A stretch of DNA of 64,000 nucleotides from Antedon mediterranea (taxonomy: Eukaryota; Echinodermata; Crinoidea; Comatulida; Antedonidae), in NCBI RefSeq assembly GCF_964355755.1, contig NC_092677.1:4841001-4905000 (forward strand). The letters run 5' to 3'. This document shows, piece after piece, positions 26,201 through 41,200 of this stretch (position 1 is its first letter; each line of letters opens with the position of its first letter). The translations under genes and the position numbers were made by a program. Below the pieces are notes generated by a model, which did not search any database, had not been told where the DNA came from, and was given only the letters and a program-made list of their open reading frames with translations.

Positions 26201-29200
26201 GAGAGTTTAATTTCATTTATGTGCGAGAGTACCATTTCCGACCATAGGGGTGTCATTTACCAAGATTTGCTTCAACGCAGGGGGGGGGGGGTGGGTCTGG
26301 CTGTGGCTCATGTGCTTAGTGCCTGGTCTGACCCCCACCCCTGATTTTTAAACATGCTGATAGTTGTGTTTTTTTGGGTTTCGTAAATATGCTAAAATAC
26401 AGTTTTGTTAATTTTGGGTGTAATTTCTGTGGTCCCCAAATTCTTGTTGAAGCTTATTAATTTAAATAAATTACTTTACTTTTATCCAGTTACTATGCAG
26501 TAACAAAGAACTACAGCATAGAATTAGTGAAAGTGTTTAATAGTTTGAAAACAAGATTCTTTATAAATTCCTTTTTTTTTTCAGAAAAGTTCTGATTGTG
26601 AAGGCAGTACACTTTTACCAGAACACCCAGAAGAACAAGGTAAACTTTGACATTATTCTGTATACTTTCAATGTCAAAATGAGAATGCATTCAAACAATC
26701 AAAACCAACTTGTGCTGTTATTTTTGGCTTATTAAGTGTACTATATTTTTTAATTTGTCTTTTATTAATGAGGGAAGACTGTGTTTTATTGAGCCAATTA
26801 TTTTACTATTATTGGAAGTAGGCCTACTGTCACACAGCCGCAATTACGACTCTTTCGGACATGTAATATCTGGTAACCACCGGTAAACAACGGTAAATAG
26901 CCACAACTGTACACATATAAATGTAAAAAGTAAATTTAATAATAGTCTTTGACAAACAATTCTTCCTTTATAATCCAAACCACCCCCCCCCCCCCCAAAA
27001 AAAAACCCACAAAAAAGCCCACCCAATTCTCAAACAATGATACAGTATCCCTATTCCCCACACAATTTATACACTTTCCCAAATTCCCAATCCTTCCAGA
27101 CAAAATATCAACAATCTTCTTATTGTCAAATAAATCCCAGAACCCCCCTTCCAAATACAATATTATCACAAGATGAATAATTAAACAATAATAAATGTCC
27201 ACAATATCGTTCCTTCTTGCCTTTTCTCCTACGCTGACACAAAACAAATTCGAAAGATAAAAGTTAAAACGATTCTGCAACTAAACAACTCCCACGCCTC
27301 TGCTCCCGTTCTGCTTGTATTCCCAATTATAATTCTTCTCAAACTGCAACTATTTTCTGACATATAAATAAATAAATGAAATATAAAGTTAAAATGTTTC
27401 TTGATGTCTTTCTGTACTGCCTTATAGTATTACTTCCATAATTATTTCCAACGCACAATTTATTAACTTCATGTATAATATTACTTTATTTCCTTCCTGC
27501 TTCAGCTCTATTTTCTGCTTCAGCTCTATATCACCATAATTATTTCCAACTCACAATTTATTAACTTCATGTATATCACCATAGCTATTTCCAACGCACA
27601 ATTTATTAACTTCATGTATATCACTTTATTTCCTTTCTGCTTCAGCTCTATATCACCATAACTATTTCCAACGCACAATTTATTAACTTCATGTATATCA
27701 CTTTATTTCCTTTCTGCTTCAGCTCTATATCACCATAATTATTTCCAACTCACAATTTATTAACTTCATAGTATATCACCTAATTTCCTTTCCGCTTCAG
27801 CTCTATATCACCATAATTCTTTCCAACCCACACTTTATTAACTTCATATGTATCACTTTACTTCCTTTCTGTCTCCTCTCAATTTTCATCTCTCTCTCAA
27901 CATTCCCTCAATTGCACACACACCACCACCTTATCCTTCTCAACCAATCAGCAACTCACACACCAAGTCAACTCTTACACCTCTCCTCCAATCAGCAACC
28001 TCCACACACTCCTTCTCTGCACACAAACACTCTGCTCCACTGGCTTCAAACAATAGTTTCCTAAAACAAAAGAAAGGTTCAAATAATGAAAACAAAAGGA
28101 AAAGTAAGCATGACTTGCAAAATAAATACAAAACTTATGTCACTTGTGACATTTACTCCCCTCTAAAAGAATAATGTCCCAACATTTTCTTCAAACCGGA
28201 ATGGGTCCTAATACTTTGAAACATGTGTTTGTTGTTTGATTGTTGATTGATTTCAATGTGTTATAGTTCGTCACTCTCATGGTTAAAATGTATTATCAAA
28301 GCCAATTGAAGTAAAAAAGTCGGATTTTCATCTTTTGCGTATAGTATATCACATTTAAAAGAGTGCGCATCTATTGTCTATTTGTCAACATTATTTCTCC
28401 AACATGGTTATATGTTGTTTCTCAGATTATTTTCTTCCAAAATTGTAATCTTCGTGTTTCTTTTTTGATGACGTGATCATGTTAAAAATTAGAATTAAAG
28501 CAGGTTTTCGTAATTTTCACATATGTACTAAACTGTAGGTATTTATTCTTTCCTTAGCATTATTTTGTCTGTCAATTATTTTGAGATCAATTTCATCTAG
28601 CTAAGTTAATTTTTCAGAGTATATTCCTTATGGCCAGGAATCGATGTGATTATCTTTTCATGTTGCAGTGCGCAATCAAAAATTGAACGAAATCACGTTT
28701 GTAATCATATACCTTCATACAAGCATGTATCATAATTAAATCAAATTTGGTACTCATAGGTTTCAGGTAATATAGATAGATTATTACATACCGCAATGAA
28801 TCATCATTTTTTACTGATGATATCTTTAACAAGTTTGTTAATGATGCACTGTCAAAGTATACACTTTCAACTTTATATATGAACATTGTAAAGAAGGAGG
28901 TTAATGATTTTGTTTGATTGTCGAAATTAAATGTTTTGAATTTAATATGCAATTAATGGTAACTTATGCGGAGGGATCTTTGATTGGGTTGTTTTATTCA
29001 AGTGTATGGCTTGATGTGCAGTGATACCGGCTATTGTATTTGGGTTACCAATTACCTATCTTTCATTATTATAAATAATTAAAGATCTGACAAAATCAAT
29101 CAATGTATTTTAAAAATCAATTATCTGTATTTAAATCAATGCATTTAACCCTACAGTATAATTCGTCTAGTTATATTTTTGTGTTTATATGTGAAATAGT

Positions 29201-32200
29201 AAGGTGTATGAATATTATTATTCAAATTCAATTTTAATTTATATCTTAGGTTTTTTTTTAGACAATTCAGTTAGGTTTCTTTTGTCAAACATTTTACCTA
29301 AATGCCATTATTTTGTAATTTTATAACAATAGATAAATATTGTTTACCATCCTATATGAGATATGAGATAATTATTCAATTTTAATCAAATCATTTTTAT
29401 TTCATAAGACCGCAATAAAAACCAACTGAATACATGCAGGTGAGTTTATTTGCATACTCTATTTTGATTAAATTGAGTACATCATTATGACACTTGTAAT
29501 TAAACATTGAATTGATGATATAAATATGGTGGTATATCAATGACCAAAAGTTAAAAGAAACATTTGTTTGTGTTAACTACAGAAGTGGAGAAGATGAATG
29601 TGATGGTGCACATTTTCCACTTGTAAGCAAATCAAGTTCACCAAACCAGGTTGGCTATAATGATTATTTATGATTTAATTAAAAGTTTTACACAATTTTA
29701 CAGGCGTGGTTCTGCACAGCTTCGTATAACCATCGACTTAACTATTGAACGCAAAACAAAACACTGTTGACTGAATGAACGGTCAACAATCAAACAATCG
29801 ACGGTTCCCACAACACGCAAAAAACATTATGTCACTTGTATTTTTACTGGTGGAAAATTACGATTGCCGATTTGCTGGGCAATACATGAGAGTTTAATTT
29901 CATTTATGTGCGAGAGTACCATTTCCGACCATAGGGGTGTCATTTACCAAGATTTGCTTCAACGCAGGGGGGGGGGGTCTGGCTGTGGCTCATGTGCTTA
30001 GTGCCTGGTCTGACCCCCACCCCTGATTTTTAAACATGCTGATAGTTGTGTTTTTTTGGGTTTCGTAAATATGCTAAAATACAGTTTTGTTAATTTTGGG
30101 TGTAATTTCTGTGGTCCCCAAATTCTTGTTGAAGCTTATTAATTTAAATAAATTACTTTACTTTTATCCAGTTACTATGCAGTAACAAAGAACTACAGCA
30201 TAGAATTAGTGAAAGTGTTTAATAGTTTGAAAACAAGATTCTTTATAAATTCCTTTTTTTTTTTCAGAAAAGTTCTGATTGTGAAGGCAGTACACTTTTA
30301 CCAGAACACCCAGAAGAACAAGGTAAACTTTGACATTATTCTGTATACTTTCAATGTCAACATGAGAATGCATTCAAACAATCAAAACCAACTTGTGCTG
30401 TTATTTTTGGCTTATTAAGTGTACTATATTTTTTAATTTGTCTTTTATTAATGAGGGAAGACTGTGTTTTATTGAGCCAATTATTTTACTATTATTGGAA
30501 GTAGGCCTACTGTCACACAGCCGCAATTACGACTCTTTCGGACATGTAATATCTGGTAACCACCGGTAAACAACGGTAAATAGCCACAACTGTACACATA
30601 TAAATGTCAAAAGTAAATTTAATAATAGTCTTTGACAAACAATTCTTCCTTTATAATCCAAACCACCCCCCCCCCCAAAAAAAACCCACAAAAAAGCCCA
30701 CCCAATTCTCAAACAATGATACAGTATCCCTATTCCCCACACAATTTATACACTTTCCCAAATTCCCAATCCTTCCAGACAAAATATCAACAATCTTCTT
30801 ATTGTCAAATAAATCCCAGAACCCCCCTTCCAAATACAATATTATCACAAGATGAATAATTAAACAATAATAAATGTCCACAATATCGTTCCTTCTTGCC
30901 TTTTCTCCTACGCTGACACAAAACAAATTCGAAAGATAAAAGTTAAAACGATTCTGCAACTAAACAACTCCCACGCCTCTGCTCCCGTTCTGCTTGTATT
31001 CCCAATTATAATTCTTCTCAAACTGCAACTATTTTCTGACATATAAATAAATAAATGAAATATAAAGTTAAAATGTTTCTTGATGTCTTTCTGTACTGCC
31101 TTATAGTATTACTTCCATAATTATTTCCAACGCACAATTTATTAACTTCATGTATATTACTTTATTTCCTTCCTGCTTCAGCTCTATTTTCTGCTTCAGC
31201 TCTATATCACCATAATTATTTCCAACTCACAATTTATTAACTTCATGTATATCACCATAGCTATTTCCAACGCACAATTTATTAACTTCATGTATATCAC
31301 TTTATTTCCTTTCTGCTTCAGCTCTATATCACCATAACTATTTCCAACGCACAATTTATTAACTTCATGTATATCACTTTATTTCCTTTCTGCTTCAGCT
31401 CTATATCACCATAATTATTTCCAACTCACAATTTATTAACTTCATAGTATATCACCTAATTTCCTTTCCGCTTCAGCTCTATATCACCATAATTCTTTCC
31501 AACCCACACTTTATTAACTTCATATGTATCACTTTACTTCCTTTCTGCTTCAACATAACATAGCCCTCCTTCTCTGTCTCCTCTCAATTTTCATCTCTCT
31601 CTCAACATTCCCTCAATTGCACACATACCACCACCTTATCCTTCTCAACCAATCAGCAACTCACACACCAAGTCAACTCTTACACCTCTCCTCCAATCAG
31701 CAACCTCCACACACTCCTTCTCTGCACACAAACACTCTGCTCCACTGGCTTCAAACAATAGTTTCCTAAAACAAAAGAAAGGTTCAAATAATGAAAACAA
31801 AAGGAAAAGTAAGCATGACTTGCAAAATAAATACAAAACTTATGTCACTTGTGACATTTACTCCCCTCTAAAAGAATAATGTCCCAACATTTTCTTCAAA
31901 CCGGAATGGGTCCTAATACTTTGAAACATGTGTTTGTTGTTTGATTGTTGATTGATTTCAATGTGTTATAGTTCGTCACTCTCATGGTTAAAATGTATTA
32001 TCAAAGCCAATTGAAGTAAAAAAGTCGGATTTTCATCTTTTGCGTATAGTATATCACATTTAAAAGAGTGCGCATCTATTGTCTATTTGTCAACATTATT
32101 TCTCCAACATGGTTATATGTTGTTTCTCAGATTATTTTCTTCCAAAATTGTAATCTTCGTGTTTCTTTTTTGATGACGTGATCATGTTAAAAATTAGAAT

Positions 32201-35200
32201 TAAAGCAGGTTTTCGTAATTTTCACATATGTACTAAACTGTAGGTATTTATTCTTTCCTTAGCATTATTTTGTCTGTCAATTATTTTGAGATCAATTTCA
32301 TCTAGCTAAGTTAATTTTTCAGAGTATATTCCTTATGGCCAGGAATCGATGTGATTATCTTTTCATGTTGCAGTGCGCAATCAAAAATTGAACGAAATCA
32401 CGTTTGTAATCATATACCTTCATACAAGCATGTATCATAATTAAATCAAATTTGGTACTCATAGGTTTCAGGTAATATAGATAGATTATTACATACCGCA
32501 ATGAATCATCATTTTTTACTGATGATATCTTTAACAAGTTTGTTAATGATGCACTGTCAAAGTATACACTTTCAACTTTATATATGAACATTGTAAAGAA
32601 GGAGGTTAATGATTTTGTTTGATTGTCGAAATTAAATGTTTTGAATTTAATATGCAATTAATGGTAACTTATGCGGAGGGATCTTTGATTGGGTTGTTTT
32701 ATTCAAGTGTATGGCTTGATGTGCAGTGATACCGGCTATTGTATTTGGGTTACCAATTACCTATCTTTCATATATTATAAATAATTAAAGATCTGACAAA
32801 ATCAATCAATGTATTTTAAAAATCAATTATCTGTATTTAAATCAATGCATTTAACCCTACAGTATAATTCGTCTAGTTATATTTTTGTGTTTATATGTGA
32901 AATAGTAAGGTGTAGGAATATTATTATTCAAATTCAATTTTAATTTATATCTTAGGTTTTTTTTTAGACAATTGAGTTAGGTTTCTTTTGTCAAACATTT
33001 TACCTAAATGCCATTATTTTGTAATTTTATAACAATAGATAAATATTGTTTACCATCCTATATGAGATATGAGATAATTATTCAATTTTAATCAAATCAT
33101 TTTTATTTCATAAGACCGCAATAAAAACCAACTGAATACATGCAGGTGAGTTTATTTGCATACTCTATTTTGATTAAATTGAGTACATCATTATGACACT
33201 TGTAATTAAACATTGAATTGATGATATAAATATGGTGGTATATCAATGACCAAAAGTTAAAAGAAACATTTGTTTGTGTTAACTACAGAAGTGGAGAAGA
33301 TGAATGTGATGGTGCACATTTTCCACTTGTAAGCAAATCAAGTTCACCAAACCAGGTTGGCTATAATGATTATTTATGATTTAATTAAAAGTTTTACACA
33401 ATTTTACAGGCGTGGTTCTGCACAGCTTCGTATAACCATCGACTTAACTATTGAACGCAAAACAAAACACTGTTGACTGAATGAACGGTCAACAATCAAA
33501 CAATCGACGGTTCCCACAACACGCAAAAAACATTATGTCACTTGTATTTTTACTGGTGGAAAATTACGATTGCCGATTTGCTGGGCAATACATGAGAGTT
33601 TAATTTCATTTATGTGCGAGAGTACCATTTCCGACCATAGGGGTGTCATTTACCAAGATTTGCTTCAACGCAGGGGGGGGGGGGGTCTGGCTGTGGCTCA
33701 TGTGCTTAGTGCCTGGTCTGACCCCCACCCCTGATTTTTAAACATGCTGATAGTTGTGTTTTTTTGGGTTTCGTAAATATGCTAAAATACAGTTTTGTTA
33801 ATTTTGGGTGTAATTTCTGTGGTCCCCAAATTCTTGTTGAAGCTTATTAATTTAAATAAATTACTTTACTTTTATCCAGTTACTATGCAGTAACAAAGAA
33901 CTACAGCATAGAATTAGTGAAAGTGTTTAATAGTTTGAAAACAAGATTCTTTATAAATTCCTTTTTTTTTTCAGAAAAGTTCTGATTGTGAAGGCAGTAC
34001 ACTTTTACCAGAACACCCAGAAGAACAAGGTAAACTTTGACATTATTCTGTATACTTTCAATGTCAACATGAGAATGCATTCAAACAATCAAAACCAACT
34101 TGTGCTGTTATTTTTGGCTTATTAAGTGTACTATATTTTTTAATTTGTCTTTTATTAATGAGGGAAGACTGTGTTTTATTGAGCCAATTATTTTACTATT
34201 ATTGGAAGTAGGCCTACTGTCACACAGCCGCAATTACGACTCTTTCGGACATGTAATATCTGGTAACCACCGGTAAACAACGGTAAATAGCCACAACTGT
34301 ACACATATAAATGTCAAAAGTAAATTTAATAATAGTCTTTGACAAACAATTCTTCCTTTATAATCCAAACCACCCCCCCCCCCCCCCCCAAAAAAACCCA
34401 CAAAAAAGCCCACCCAATTCTCAAACAATGATACAGTATCCCTATTCCCCACACAATTTATACACTTTCCCAAATTCCCAATCCTTCCAGACAAAATATC
34501 AACAATCTTCTTATTGTCAAATAAATCCCAGAACCCCCCTTCCAAATACAATATTATCACAAGATGAATAATTAAACAATAATAAATGTCCACAATATCG
34601 TTCCTTCTTGCCTTTTCTCCTACGCTGACACAAAACAAATTCGAAAGATAAAAGTTAAAACGATTCTGCAACTAAACAACTCCCACGCCTCTGCTCCCGT
34701 TCTGCTTGTATTCCCAATTATAATTCTTCTCAAACTGCAACTATTTTCTGACATATAAATAAATAAATAAAATATAAAGTTAAAATGTTTCTTGATGTCT
34801 TTCTGTACTGCCTTATAGTATTACTTCCATAATTATTTCCAACGCACAATTTATTAACTTCATGTATATTACTTTATTTCCTTCCTGCTTCAGCTCTATT
34901 TTCTGCTTCAGCTCTATATCACCATAATTATTTCCAACTCACAATTTATTAACTTCATGTATATCACCATAGCTATTTCCAACGCACAATTTATTAACTT
35001 CATGTATATCACTTTATTTCCTTTCTGCTTCAGCTCTATATCACCATAACTATTTCCAACGCACAATTTATTAACTTCATGTATATCACTTTATTTCCTT
35101 TCTGCTTCAGCTCTATATCACCATAATTATTTCCAACTCACAATTTATTAACTTCATAGTATATCACCTAATTTCCTTTCCGCTTCAGCTCTATATCACC

Positions 35201-38200
35201 ATAATTCTTTCCAACCCACACTTTATTAACTTCATATGTATCACTTTACTTCCTTTCTGCTTCAACATAACATAGCCCTCCTTCTCTGTCTCCTCTCAAT
35301 TTTCATCTCTCTCTCAACATTCCCTCAATTGCACACATACCACCACCTTATCCTTCTCAACCAATCAGCAACTCACACACCAAGTCAACTCTTACACCTC
35401 TCCTCCAATCAGCAACCTCCACACACTCCTTCTCTGCACACAAACACTCTGCTCCACTGGCTTCAAACAATAGTTTCCTAAAACAAAAGAAAGGTTCAAA
35501 TAATGAAAACAAAAGGAAAAGTAAGCATGACTTGCAAAATAAATACAAAACTTATGTCACTTGTGACATTTACTCCCCTCTAAAAGAATAATGTCCCAAC
35601 ATTTTCTTCAAACCGGAATGGGTCCTAATACTTTGAAACATGTGTTTGTTGTTTGATTGTTGTTTGTGTGTTTCTGTGGTCCTAAGTGTTCTGAATGGTG
35701 GATTCTTAGTGTTAGCTTGAGACCGGGTAACCACAGAACATCCTTCAAGATTTTGCTCTGTCCATGTTGGATCTGGATTTCCTGTTGCTCGTACTCCTGC
35801 AATGTTACCTAATATCAAACCATAAATAGGGTTATCCATACATAGTGCATACGTTTTTCCTGAAAAGAATGGAGTATTAACATTTATTAATGCAACCGGT
35901 AAGTTGCGCAAAAGTGCCATCAATCAACATACATGTTTTCTCTTTACCCGTAAGTTGTTCGGCGGATACAAGTTCTTTCTTCACAAACACCCCACTACAG
36001 CCACTGTCACGAAGAACAGAGACACGGCGTGATCCAACACAACCTGTATAAATGGGCATTTTACTACTTGAATTATTTAGAACCGCTGCCATAATTGGAA
36101 GACAGTGCCCACACTGAAGCGTGACCTTATCACCATCATTATTGATACAACATTGATTTAAAGATTCTGACATTTTCGTAACCATACTAGCCCCCACAAC
36201 GGGAATTTCTTCTTTGGCTTTACAATCGGGTTGGTTTGTACATTTTTGGCAATCAGACTCTTTTTGTAGTAAAGTAGACAACCCCGAGAAACTGTTGGTA
36301 TCCTGTCTACAATTTCTGGCAATATGTCCCGTTTTTAAGCATCGGTAACACTTTGGAGGAGAGTTTCGCTTATACCTAGTTGCAGCTCTGCCGTTTGGCT
36401 CTTTTTGAGGTGAAATAGACAACCCAGCGCGTCTACAATTTCTGGCAATGTGTCCTGTTTTTAAGCATCTGTAACATTTTGGAGGAGGGTTTGGTTTATA
36501 CATAGTTGAGGCTCTGCAATTTCTAGCCAAGTGACCTACACGATGGCATATAAAACAAGTTGGGCTACGGAAACTAGATAGGCTTTGTGATGAAGATGTA
36601 CTTGGAACATTATTAGAGGAAAGTTGAGGAGAATTAGGCTCTTTTTGTTTAAACTCTATTGATTTACCAAATAACCCCCACGGGCTTCCAAATATGGTTC
36701 CGCGATTTCAGTCATCGCTTGTATCGTCTTCGGTTGACGTTCCCTTAGGAACAGAGCTAGATCCTTCCCACACCCATCGGTAAACTGCTCTCGCAGCAAT
36801 AAATCTTTTAACCCCTGAAAGGTTTTTTCCCCCTCTGCTAGGTCAATCCACCTATCCAGATAATTGCTTAACCTTGCAGCAAATTGCGGGCCGCTTTCTC
36901 CGTATTCGGGCTTGGCTGTTCGTAACTTATGTCGAAATCCATCGGCGGTTAACTGAAACCGTTTTAGAAGAGCCAATTTCAACAGTTTGTAATCGTGAGC
37001 TTCAGCTGAAGACAACCTGGAATAAACCTCGAGAGCCTTCCCAGTTAGTAGGGCACTTAAGTTAACCGGCCACTCAATTTCTTTCCACTCCTGACTAGTC
37101 GCATACCGTTCAAACCTTTTCAGATAGGCATCTAGGTCATCTGTTCGGTCATGGAAAGGGGGTAATTTAGGTTTACTGGCCTTAACCCGTGACTCAGGAT
37201 TGGGTAATACTCTACCACCTGGCCGTGCCCGATTCTTTTCTTGCTCTAATTGGATTTCTAACCTTTGCATTTCTATGAGATAGGCCTGATTTTCAGCTTC
37301 TTTCACCCTTTCATTTTCTCTCTCTTTTTCTTCACTTGCTCTTTTTCTCTCTGCTTCGTCCTTCTCTAGTACCTCTCTTCTGTCTCTCTCTTCCTTGTCT
37401 CTGTTTCGCTCTTTTTCTTCTCTCTCCCTGTTTCTTTCTTCTCTCTCTAGTGCTCTCTCTTCTCTCTCTCTGACAGCTTCCCCTCTCTTTTCCACAAACT
37501 CTCTTAATTCCACTCCATCTAACCCCAACGCTTTTCCTGCGTCAACAATTTTAGTGAGATCCATTAAGAAAAAAAATAAATATATATATATATATATATA
37601 TATGTATAAGTATCCAATATAAGTATACAGTATATCAATAATATGGCAAATAGACATTCCAAGAATCACGTACAATTGTTTCATCTACCAATGTTCACGC
37701 TAGGTTACAAATCGCTCCCGGACGAGCCCCCCATAAATGTCACACAGCCGCAATTACGGCTCTTTCGGACATGTAATATCTGGTAACCACCGGTAAACAA
37801 CGGTAAATAGCCACAACTGTACACATATAAATGTAAAAAGTAAATTTAATAATAGTCTTTGACAAACAATTCTTCCTTTATAATCCAACCCCCCCCCCCC
37901 CCAAAAAAAAAAACCCACAAAAAAAAGCCCACCCAATTCTCAAACAATGATACAGTATCCCTATTCCCCACACAATTTATACACTTTCCCAAATTCCCAA
38001 TCCTTCCAGACAAAATATCAACAATCTTCTTATTGTCAAATAAATCCCAGAACCCCCCTTCCAAATACAATATTATCACAAGATGAATAATTAAACAATA
38101 ATAAATGTCCACAATATCGTTCCTTCTTGCCTTTTCTCCTACGCTGACACAATAGTTCGTCACTCCCATGGTTAAAATGTATTATCAAAGCCAATTGAAG

Positions 38201-41200
38201 TAAAAAAGTCGGATTTTCATCTTTTGCGTATAGTATATCACATTTAAAAGAGTGCGCATCTATTGTCTATTTGTCAACATTATTTCTCCAACATGGTTAT
38301 ATGTTGTTTCTCAGATTATTTTCTTCCAAAATTGTAATCTTCGTGTTTCTTTTTTGATGACGTGATCATGTTAAAAATTAGAATTAAAGCAGGTTTTCGT
38401 AATTTTCACATATGTACTAAACTGTAGGTATTTATTCTTTCCTTAGCATTATTTTGTCTGTCAATTATTTTGAGATCAATTTCATCTAGCTAAGTTAATT
38501 TTTCAGAGTATATTCCTTATGGCCAGGAATCGATGTGATTATCTTTTCATGTTGCAGTGCGCAATCAAAAATTGAACGAAATCACGTTTGTAATCATATA
38601 CCTTCATACAAGCATGTATCATAATTAAATCAAATTTGGTACTCATAGGTTTCAGGTAATATAGATAGATTATTACATACCGCAATGAATCATCATTTTT
38701 TACTGATGATATCTTTAACAAGTTTGTTAATGATGCACTGTCAAAGTATACACTTTCAACTTTATATATGAACATTGTAAAGAAGGAGGTTAATGATTTT
38801 GTTTGATTGTCGAAATTAAATGTTTTGAATTTAATATGCAATTAATGGTAACTTATGTGGAGGGATCTTTGATTGTATGGCTTGATGTGCAGTGATACCG
38901 GCTATTGTATTTGGGTTACCAATTACCTATCTTTCATATATTATAAATAATTAAAGATCTGACAAAATCAATCAATATATTTTAAAAATCAATTATCTGT
39001 ATTTAAATCAATGCATTTAACCCTACAGTATAATTCGTCTAGTTATATTTTTGTGTTTATATGTGAAATAGTAAGGTGTATGAATATTATTATTCAAATT
39101 CAATTTAAATTTATATCTTAGGTTTTTTTTTAGACAATTGAGTTAGGTTTCTTTTGTAAAACATTTTACCTAAATGCCATTATTTTGTAATTTTATAACA
39201 ATAGATAAATATTGTTTACCATCCTATATGAGATATGAGATAATTATTCAATTTTAATCAAATCATTTTTATTTCATAAGACCGCAATAAAAACCAACTG
39301 AATACATGCAGGTGAGTTTATTTGCATACTCTATTTTGATTAAATTGAGTACATCATTATGACACTTGTAATTAAACATTGAATTGATGATATAATTATG
39401 GTGGTATATCAATGACCAAAAGTTAAAAGAAACATTTGTTTGTGTTAACTACAGAAGTGGAGAAGATGAATGTGATGGTGCACATTTTCCACTTGTAAGC
39501 AAATCAAGTTCACCAAACCAGGTTGGCTATAATGATTATTTATGATTTAATTAAAAGTTTTACACAATTTTACAGGCGTGGTTCTGCACAGCTTCGTATA
39601 ACCATCGACTTTACTGGTGGAAAATTACGATTGCCGATTTGCTGGGCAATACATGAGAGTTTAATTTCATTTATGTGCGAGAGTACCATTTCCGACCATA
39701 GGGGTGTCAATTACCAAGATTTGCTTCAACGCAGGGGGGGGGGGGGGGTCTGGCTGTGGCTCATGTGCTTAGTGCCTGGTCTGACCCCCACCCCTGATTT
39801 TTAAACATGCTGATAGTTGTGTTTTTTTGGGTTTCGTAAATATGCTAAAATACAGTTTTGTTAATTTTGGGTGTAATTTCTGTGGTCCCCAAATTCTTGT
39901 TGAAGCTTATTAATTTAAATAAATTACTTTACTTTTATCCAGTTACTATGCAGTAACAAAGAACTACAGCATAGAATTAGTGAAAGTGTTTAATAGTTTG
40001 AAAACAAGATTCTTTATAAATTCCTTTTTTTTTTCAGAAAAGTTCTGATTGTGAAGGCAGTACACTTTTACCAGAACACCCAGAAGAACAAGGTAAACTT
40101 TGACATTATTCTGTATACTTTCAATGTCAACATGAGAATGCATTCAAACAATCAAAACAAACTTGTGCTGTTATTTTTGGCTTATTAAGTGTACTATATT
40201 TTTTAATTTGTCTTTTATTAATGAGGGAAGACTGTGTTTTATTGAGCCAATTATTTTACTATTATTGGAAGTAGGCCTACCCTGCAATACACATGATCAC
40301 AGTACCCCATCAAATTGATTTTTTAATTTAAAAGACAAATAGCAACAGTTGTATGTTAATGTGTAGAAAGTTTAAGATAACAGCATATGGGTAGTAAATA
40401 GAATATACTCTGCTCTAAAACTTGCTTTATTTAAAACAATACATTTTTATATTAGCAAAACCAGTTGATTTGATTATTTTTCACTACATTTTCAAGATTT
40501 TTAAATCATTACTCTTACATTTGAATACGATTGTGTAGAAAGTCATGAGTAAAATATAAACATATGTAATATTTTTAAGTTTATGGGTAATATTGCTCTC
40601 AATCAAGGGCATTATGACTACTTTTAAGGGAGGAGTACAGAGCTGTAGGCACAAGGTGAATTTTGCTAAATGAAACCCTTAGATGGCCGGAAATGATACT
40701 TTGCACATAACATTCATGATAAATGGCACTTCTAGTTTGCCGGAAATGCTATTTTAGCGAGCTAGCAATTCAAACAGCAATACGATCCATAGCTTATTTT
40801 GTTTCCGCCGGTAACACATACAGTATGTGACTAAAAATATAGGATATATGAACTTTTGTTCCGGTACAGTAATAAATTCCAATAACTATAATCAATTGAT
40901 CTAGGCCTATATATAAATTGACAAAATTCGGTAAATCATGCGTTACTTCTACAATGTGTACTCGATGGTATATAAAGTTGGTTCGTACTTTCGGTACTGA
41001 CTTTAACCACCTGATGTTTTTTTTGTTTGTTTTTTTGTTATTTTTTTATATTTAGGCAAATTGCCAAGGATAACCATAAGCAAATTCATTCACTATCCTT
41101 CTTAGAGGTGGCAATCCGTTCACGAGACAAACATATACACACGATGCTCTACATAAACAAAGTCTTATTACAAGTCTTTGGGAGTGGAGTTGTAAATTGT

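Larger units (their letters stand above)
34218..38152 (-). mobile_element. LTR retrotransposon, internally deleted (gag-protease remnant)
   Basis: This is the most complete element copy, reading leftward. The 5' LTR is 37738-38152 and is cut off at its outer end, since the last 35 or so bases seen in other copies are missing. The primer-binding site is at about 37714-37733. A gag frame follows, then zinc knuckles and protease. The next part is internal sequence with 80-90 bp tandem repeats (about 34850-35230), and the 3' LTR is 34218-34678. No reverse transcriptase, RNase H or integrase is present, so this copy cannot move by itself. The MLV-type primer-binding site and protease signature fit a Ty3/Gypsy-like element. 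Confidence 0.8.
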
